DNA of 48,488 nt. Source: Labrys miyagiensis (GTDB lineage: Bacteria; Pseudomonadota; Alphaproteobacteria; Rhizobiales; Labraceae). Every line of letters begins with the position of its first letter. The stretch's first letter is position 1. The DNA is taken from positions 1-48,488 of the forward strand of contig NZ_BSPC01000076.1 of assembly GCF_030160835.1 (NCBI RefSeq), given 5' to 3'. Shown piece after piece: positions 44,241-48,488 of the stretch. A model generated the notes under the pieces. That model was not told where the DNA came from and did no database searches. It saw only the letters and a list, made by a program, of their open reading frames with translations. Made by a program: the position numbers and the translations under genes.

Positions 44241-44490
44241 CGACGCGAGCCTCCCCCACGAAGCTGGGGGAGGTGGCATTGCGAAGCAATGACGGAGGGG
44301 GTGTGGTCCGCTAGCTCGGCATTACAGAGAAAAACTCAGACAATTCATTTGAAGAGGCCGAGACCTCTACTTTTAGGTTGAGCTCGTCGGACCACACCCC
44401 CTCCGACCTCACTCCGTTCGTCCCAGTGACAACTTCGCACGCGAAGTTGTCACGGATACCCCCAGCTTCGTGGGGGAGGCTCACGTTGCG
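44241..44490. repeat. family-D paired inverted repeat
   Basis: Left unit GCCTCCCCCACGAAGCTGGG with AGGTGGCATTGCGAAGCAATG and CGGAGGGGGTGTGGTCCG; right unit in reverse orientation, ending CCCAGCTTCGTGGGGGAGGC. It separates the DUF350 gene from the spermidine synthase gene. Confidence 0.88.
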
Positions 44491-44496
44491 CCTTCC

Positions 44497-44724
44497 TCAC
44501 CCATGGATCGCCGATGCAATGATCACCGCGATCCCCAGCGCTACCAGGCCCAGGAAGATGGCCATCGCCAGGTTCTGCTTCTCGACCAGTTCCGCCCACA
44601 CATGCACCTTGGGCGTCAGCAGGTCCAGGAGCGCGAAGGCGATGATGAAGACGGCGATGCCGATGCCCGAATAAAGCAGCGAGGCGACGACATATTTCCA
44701 TTCGATCAGGCTGGTTGTATCCAT
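44497..44724 (-). CDS. DUF350 family membrane protein
   Basis: 75 residues with two membrane helices (VVASLLYSGIGIAVFIIAFALLDLL and AMAIFLGLVALGIAVIIASAI, each about 23 residues). The conserved GIG...F...LLDLLTP and KQNLAMAIFLG pattern is that of DUF350, seen in E. coli YjfL and often linked to PspA-like and polyamine-related genes. Many DUF350 proteins carry two such repeats; this one has a single repeat. It lies ten bases after the 45-residue microprotein gene and should be cotranscribed. Confidence 0.85.
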   Translation of the reverse strand: MDTTSLIEWKYVVASLLYSGIGIAVFIIAFALLDLLTPKVHVWAELVEKQNLAMAIFLGLVALGIAVIIASAIHG

Positions 44725-44734
44725 CGAAGCCCCC

Positions 44735-44872
44735 CTATTTATGATAAGCGTTGACGCCGCGCGTGGCGGTCTGCTTGCCGTTGAACATCGAGGCGACGGC
44801 GTAGCCGTTGTAATTGGCCGCCGACATGCCCAGCACGACGAGCGCCGCGTAGATCATCTGCAGTCTGCTCAT
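44735..44872 (-). CDS. 45-residue membrane microprotein of the DUF4178 locus
   Basis: Starts with an ATG that overlaps the stop of the upstream DUF4178 gene (ATGA), a strong sign of real translation. The N-terminal half (MSRLQMIYAALVVLGMSAAN) is a single membrane segment; the rest (GYAVASMFNGKQTATRGV and AYHK) is polar and basic at the end. I recognise no named family. It sits between DUF4178 and DUF350 genes and is probably part of the same membrane complex. Confidence 0.7.
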   Translation of the reverse strand: MSRLQMIYAALVVLGMSAANYNGYAVASMFNGKQTATRGVNAYHK

Positions 44873-46290
44873 GAGTCCCCCTTCTCGAATTCTTCGGCAA
44901 GGCCGCCTTTTTCCCAGCGCGACTTTTCGAACATCATGCGCCTCGCCACGCTGAAGATCGGTAGGATGGCCAGCAGCACGACAGCGATGAGGTAGTTGGA
45001 CCACACCGGCACGCCGCGCTTCACCGCGATGGACACCGTCTGCGTCGGCAGTACGGGCGGAGGCGGCGGCGGATCGGGCGGCGCGTTCAGCCAGTCCTGC
45101 GTGTTCATGTTCGCCCCACCCTTCAAAAGGCGCTGCATGCTGGGCGACAGGCCTATCGAGGGCGCAACGGCGGGTTTGGAGAACACGCCGGCATCGGGCT
45201 CGATGAGGAGCTTGTAGGTGCCTGCCGGCACGGGCGGCAGCAGCACGGAATTCTCGTTGCTGCCCTCGCTCCAGAAGCCGTCCTCGTCATAGCCGGAATA
45301 ACGCTCCAGCGCCTGGGAGACGGGATAGGACTGGTTGGTTTCGGTGTTGACCAGGGTCATGTCGAGCTCGAGCCAGTCATTGTCGAGCGCGGCATTGCTG
45401 TCGATCTCGACATTACCGCCGGACTTCAGCGCGAAGGTATCGGAGGACAGCGTCTTGCCCTTGTCGGCGGCCGACAGGGTGTAGGTCTGCTGGTTCACCC
45501 GCTGGCCGGGCGCCATCGCCAGCGAGACGAACTGCAGCACGGTCGCCGCGGCGACGGCAATCAGGCCCACCCTCAGCGAGGTCTTGTGCGGGTTGACCTG
45601 GCTGACGCCTGCCGACCAGGAAGACGGCCGCGACAGCGGCACCTTGAAGGCGGCGGCAACTGAGCCGGCATCGAGATATTCGCCCTCGGAGACGATGATC
45701 TCCTCTCCATTGCTCTCCACCATCAGGCGGTAGGGTGGCGCGATATAGTCGGTGGCGGTGGTGACGTCGGCGGTCGAGGCGCGCCAGTAGAACTCGCCGG
45801 CGACATAGGTGGTGAGCGCCGTGCCCTTGCCGAAGAACCGGTAGGAGCGCCCGTTCGCCGTCACCCGGCCCTGTCGACCGGCGCCGGGCACGTCCTGGTT
45901 CAGCATCTTCACAAGGGTCCAATGATCCTGTTCCTCGGCCAGGAAACGGTAGCCGTAATAGGGGTTGAACAGGAGATATTCGGTCCAGCGGTAATCGCCC
46001 GAGCGGTCGGAGCGGCGCATATAGCCGATCACCTCCCACTCGATGTCCTTGAGCTTGCCGCGCGTGCCGATCGGGATGGCGCCCTGGCGCAGGGCCGAGT
46101 TCGCCTCCTCGATGATGCGCAGATTCTCATCCGCCACGTCGATCAGCGAGGAGCACTGGCTGCAGGTGGCCGAGATCGACTGGCCGACGGCACGCAGGGT
46201 CACAGGGCCGCCGCAACTGGGGCAGGCGAAAGTGCGCGGCTTGCCGGGAGGGCGGGCGGGCGGCGTCTGGGGCGAGGGCTGCTCGTCCAT
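44869..46290 (-). CDS. DUF4178 protein with zinc ribbon and two membrane helices
   Basis: 473 residues. A zinc ribbon is at the N-terminus, with Cys pairs CPSC (23, 26) and CSQC (43, 46). Next is a DUF4178-type domain (IEWEVIGYMRRSDRSGDYRW, then YLLFNPYYGYRFL), a membrane helix (LRVGLIAVAAATVLQFVSLAM), a beta-rich outer region and a second helix near the C-terminus (SNYLIAVVLLAILPIFSVA) before a charged tail. The outer part between helices has a PPDPPPPPP stretch. The ATG at 46290 shares bases with the upstream TGA and has GGAGGG six bases before it. Confidence 0.8.
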   Translation of the reverse strand: MDEQPSPQTPPARPPGKPRTFACPSCGGPVTLRAVGQSISATCSQCSSLIDVADENLRIIEEANSALRQGAIPIGTRGKLKDIEWEVIGYMRRSDRSGDYRWTEYLLFNPYYGYRFLAEEQDHWTLVKMLNQDVPGAGRQGRVTANGRSYRFFGKGTALTTYVAGEFYWRASTADVTTATDYIAPPYRLMVESNGEEIIVSEGEYLDAGSVAAAFKVPLSRPSSWSAGVSQVNPHKTSLRVGLIAVAAATVLQFVSLAMAPGQRVNQQTYTLSAADKGKTLSSDTFALKSGGNVEIDSNAALDNDWLELDMTLVNTETNQSYPVSQALERYSGYDEDGFWSEGSNENSVLLPPVPAGTYKLLIEPDAGVFSKPAVAPSIGLSPSMQRLLKGGANMNTQDWLNAPPDPPPPPPVLPTQTVSIAVKRGVPVWSNYLIAVVLLAILPIFSVARRMMFEKSRWEKGGLAEEFEKGDS

Positions 46291-46970
46291 CACCATCCCT
46301 CCAGCGGCCGCAGGTTGGAGAAGCGGAAGCTGTCCCACTCGACATAGCGGCCGAGATAGGCGCGCGCCTCATGGGCATCATGCTCGATGGTCGCAAAGCC
46401 GCCGTCGGGGCCGACGCAATCGATGGCGATCGTCCGCCTGCCCTTCGGGGCGGCGAAGGGGAGCTCGCCTTCGCTGCCGAGGCAGGTCGCCTGCTTGATG
46501 TCGACGGCCCGCAGGGATTGGCCGTTGAGCACGACGGGGAAGCCGGGCGCTACCTCCTCTGCGCTCTCCCGGTTTCCGACCAGTTGGGGCAGGCAGCGCT
46601 CCAGGGACGCCATGACGTCCCGCGGCAAGGGCTCCTCCAGTTCGAAGCTCACCGAGAACGAGCCCTGCGCCTCGCCGATCCAGCCGCGGCGGCCGTCCGA
46701 CAGCAGCATATGCCATTCGTTCCACAACCCGTCGCGCCAGCCGATCTTGAGGCGGCCGATGATGGTGAAGTCCAACCCCTCATAAACGCCGCCGGTGCCC
46801 AGTTGCAGCGGGCTCATGTCGTCTGGCAGTGCCGCCATCTTGCCGATGGCCTTCACGTCGACATCGGTGCGCACCACCATGGACTGGCAATAGACGCAGA
46901 CGGCATAGACCGACTGCGCCGACTGGAACACCACATCGGCTCCGCAGGAGGGGCAGGCGAATTTCGGCAT
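46290..46970 (-). CDS. DUF4178 protein with zinc ribbon, soluble
   Basis: 226 residues. The N-terminal zinc ribbon has CPSC (6, 9) and CVYC (25, 28); the rest is a DUF4178-type domain (LDFTIIGRLKIGWRDGLWNE, then WHMLLSDGRRGWIGEAQGSF, and YVEWDSFRFSNLRPLEGW at the end). No membrane helix is present. It is a paralogue of the protein encoded downstream, with which it overlaps, and probably interacts with it. The domain's biochemical role is unknown. Confidence 0.82.
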   Translation of the reverse strand: MPKFACPSCGADVVFQSAQSVYAVCVYCQSMVVRTDVDVKAIGKMAALPDDMSPLQLGTGGVYEGLDFTIIGRLKIGWRDGLWNEWHMLLSDGRRGWIGEAQGSFSVSFELEEPLPRDVMASLERCLPQLVGNRESAEEVAPGFPVVLNGQSLRAVDIKQATCLGSEGELPFAAPKGRRTIAIDCVGPDGGFATIEHDAHEARAYLGRYVEWDSFRFSNLRPLEGW

Positions 46971-46995
46971 GGGGATCGGGGACCGGGTGGGAACT

Positions 46996-47059
46996 GGTGC
47001 GCCGGTCTTCAGACCGGCATCTTCAAAGCGAGCAGGGCCGGTCTGAAGACCGGCACACC
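46996..47059. repeat. family-F inverted repeat
   Basis: GGTGCGCCGGTCTTCAGACC and GGTCTGAAGACCGGCACACC are outer arms, each with the small hairpin GCCGGTCT-TC-AGACCGGC or its complement. It separates the SPFH and DUF4178 genes. Confidence 0.9.
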
Positions 47060-47060
47060 A

Positions 47061-48080
47061 TTACTTGATACGCGCCAGCAACTCGGCCTTCTTGGCATCG
47101 AATTCCTGCTGGGTCAGGATCCCCTTGGCCAGCAACCCGCCGAGCTTTTCGAGCAGCGCGATCGGATCCTCCGCCGGCTGGGCCGGCGTGGATGAGGCGG
47201 AGGCCGAAGACGAGGCCGCGGAGGAGGCGCTGAGGCCCTGCGCCATCGCCTGGCCGATCGCCATGCCGGCGCCGAGCCCCGCGCCCGCCCCGGCAAGCCC
47301 GCCGGGATTTTCCGCCGCGATCGGGATCGACTGCGCCGTCTGGAACTGGGTGTAGCGATTGAGGTCGCCCAGCATGTTCATCGAGGAGACCTTGTCGAGC
47401 ACCTGCTGCAATTCGTCGGGCAGCGACAGGCTCTGCACATAGAAGGTCTTGAGGTCGATGCCGTAATCCCGGAGCGCCGGCCGGATCGCCTCCGTCAACT
47501 TCTGGGAGAACGTCTCCTGATTGGCGGCCATGTCGATGAAGGCGATGTTACTCTGGCCGAGATAGGTGGCGATCGCGGTGAGGATGGCGCCGCGCAGCTG
47601 GCCCTCGATCATCTCCGTGGTGCAGCGCTCGGCCGTGCCGACCAGGCGCGACCAGAACGGGCCGACATCGCCGATGGCATAGGAATAATTGCCGAAGGCG
47701 CGGATGCGGATCGGCCCGTATTCCTTGTCGCGGATGGTCAGGGGCTGGGTGGTGCCCCATTTGCGGTCGATCTGGTCGTGGGTGTCGAAGAAATAGACGT
47801 CGGACTTGAAGGGCGATTCGAAGAATTTGTCCCAGTTCTGCAGATAGGTGAGGACCGGCAGGGTCTGCGTGTTCAGCGTATAGGTGCCAGGCCCGAAGAC
47901 GTCGGCGATCTTGCCCTCGTTGAAGAAGGCCGCCTTCTGCGTCTCGCGCACCACCAGCTGCCCGCCGTTCTGGATTTCCTTGTCCTGCATCGGGAAACGG
48001 TAGGCGATGAGGCCCGGCTCCTCCGCTGTCCACTGGATGATGTCGATAAATTGCTTGGAAATGAAATTCATGAGGCTCAT
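47061..48080 (-). CDS. SPFH-domain (YdjI-like) protein with C-terminal SHOCT-like domain
   Basis: About 339 residues. An SPFH/band-7 type domain occupies most of the chain (LIAYRFPMQDKEIQNG, then VVRETQKAAFFNEGKIADVF, and LRDYGIDLKTFYVQSLSLPD). A Gly/Ala/Ser-rich linker follows (about 250-300), then a short helical end, DPIALLEKLGGLLAKGILTQ with EFDAKKAELLARI, which is a SHOCT domain. The pattern matches YdjI, which recruits PspA-like proteins to membranes in Bacillus. No PspA gene is in the window. The ATG at 48080 has GGAG upstream; 48095 is an alternative. First gene of the block. Confidence 0.88.
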   Translation of the reverse strand: MSLMNFISKQFIDIIQWTAEEPGLIAYRFPMQDKEIQNGGQLVVRETQKAAFFNEGKIADVFGPGTYTLNTQTLPVLTYLQNWDKFFESPFKSDVYFFDTHDQIDRKWGTTQPLTIRDKEYGPIRIRAFGNYSYAIGDVGPFWSRLVGTAERCTTEMIEGQLRGAILTAIATYLGQSNIAFIDMAANQETFSQKLTEAIRPALRDYGIDLKTFYVQSLSLPDELQQVLDKVSSMNMLGDLNRYTQFQTAQSIPIAAENPGGLAGAGAGLGAGMAIGQAMAQGLSASSAASSSASASSTPAQPAEDPIALLEKLGGLLAKGILTQQEFDAKKAELLARIK

Positions 48081-48181
48081 GCCCGTGCTCTCCATCGCAT
48101 CGCTGCTGCAGTCGTCAACCTATAGTAGCTAACACACGGAGCAATGGCCAAACATGACGACGGGAACAGAATGGGGGCGAA

Positions 48182-48263
48182 TCGGAGTGTCGATCACTGA
48201 TCGACATCTTCCTCTTCTATAGCCGCGCCGTTTCCAAAATGGCGATCAGTGATCGCCACTCCG
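48182..48263. repeat. family-A inverted repeat
   Basis: CGGAGTGTCGATCACTGATC and GGCGATCAGTGATCGCCACTCCGG: inverted arms, the two variants of family A joined in one element. It lies upstream of the SPFH gene. No gene is seen in 48081-48488; the remaining bases hold this and the next repeat. Confidence 0.85.
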
Positions 48264-48313
48264 GTCCCGCACCTCGTCATGGAAAGTAAGGGGCGCCGGA
48301 AACGCGGCCGATG

Positions 48314-48400
48314 CCTGGGACCGCAGGCGTCTCGCCTGCTCTTAGAACCGCCGCGCTCGCCGGAGAGGAAGAAGCAGGCGAGGACGCCTGCGGTCCCAGG
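48314..48400. repeat. family-B inverted repeat
   Basis: CCTGGGACCGCAGGCGTCTC with CGCCTGC on the left and GCAGGCGAGGACGCCTGCGG with TCCCAGG on the right. One base is inserted in the right arm. Same family as at 6115-6190. Confidence 0.88.
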
Positions 48401-48488
48401 GGGTCCCGCGCCCTTTTCCTGCGAGGTCGGAGGTTCAAGAGACACCCTGTGTCAACCTCCCTGGTGATCTGAGGTTGGCATGAGCGTG

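Noticed and set aside
40471-44490. Repeated sequence units as a CRISPR array
   Set aside because: The copies are inverted pairs with hairpins, not regularly spaced direct repeats with unique spacers, and no cas genes are present.

Overview
The window looks like chromosomal DNA of an alphaproteobacterium, most likely of the order Hyphomicrobiales (Rhizobiales). The evidence is high GC third positions throughout, a CtrA response regulator with its phosphotransferase ChpT and a FliJ-type protein close by, a split glycine dehydrogenase behind a tandem glycine riboswitch, and many short palindromic intergenic elements. The genus cannot be told from sequence reading alone. No rRNA, tRNA or CRISPR array was seen.

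Layout from left to right. 1-510: the 3' part of an IS481-type transposase. 511-7840: housekeeping and cell-cycle block with cysQ (-), chpT (+), a RidA protein, a small secreted Cys-rich protein, a glycolipid-binding-type protein, fliJ (-), ctrA with a long regulatory region, an antitoxin-like small protein, an MTA/SAH nucleosidase and a lipoprotein. 7840-13070: tandem glycine riboswitch and gcvT-gcvH-gcvPA-gcvPB, the glycine cleavage system. 13120-19054: accessory genes, namely a cyclic-nucleotide-binding protein paired with a LysM protein, a methyltransferase, an SDR oxidoreductase, an EamA transporter with no normal start codon, and a YcxB-like membrane protein. 19241-23047: class III aminotransferase and APC permease operon divergent from a LysR regulator. 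23315-25795: glycogen phosphorylase. 26378-27280: a metzincin-like protease behind an AT-rich patch. 27425-29410: LysR regulator divergent from an MDR oxidoreductase. 29908-32000: a secreted Gly/Asp/Lys repeat protein, two microproteins, and the front part of a phage-type replication protein. 32075-38705: an amino-sugar-type uptake and catabolism cluster (ABC binding protein and two permeases, BadF-type kinase, SIS protein, ROK repressor) with a candidate ROK operator.

38973-48080, all on the minus strand, is the most interesting block. In transcription order it holds an SPFH protein with a C-terminal SHOCT-like domain, two zinc-ribbon DUF4178 proteins, a 45-residue membrane microprotein, a DUF350 membrane protein, a membrane-anchored spermidine-synthase-like protein, an exported FAD amine-oxidase-like protein, a His-containing polytopic membrane protein and an S-adenosylmethionine decarboxylase. 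These parts could make aminopropylated amines at the membrane, possibly oxidise them, and organise this around an SPFH scaffold. Families of this kind are known to associate with PspA-like envelope-stress systems, but no PspA homologue lies in the window and the chemistry is unproven.

A second theme is the density of intergenic inverted repeats. At least six sequence families occur, most built as two small hairpins in opposite orientation (BIME-like). Several sit between genes of the polyamine block and may split it into several transcripts.
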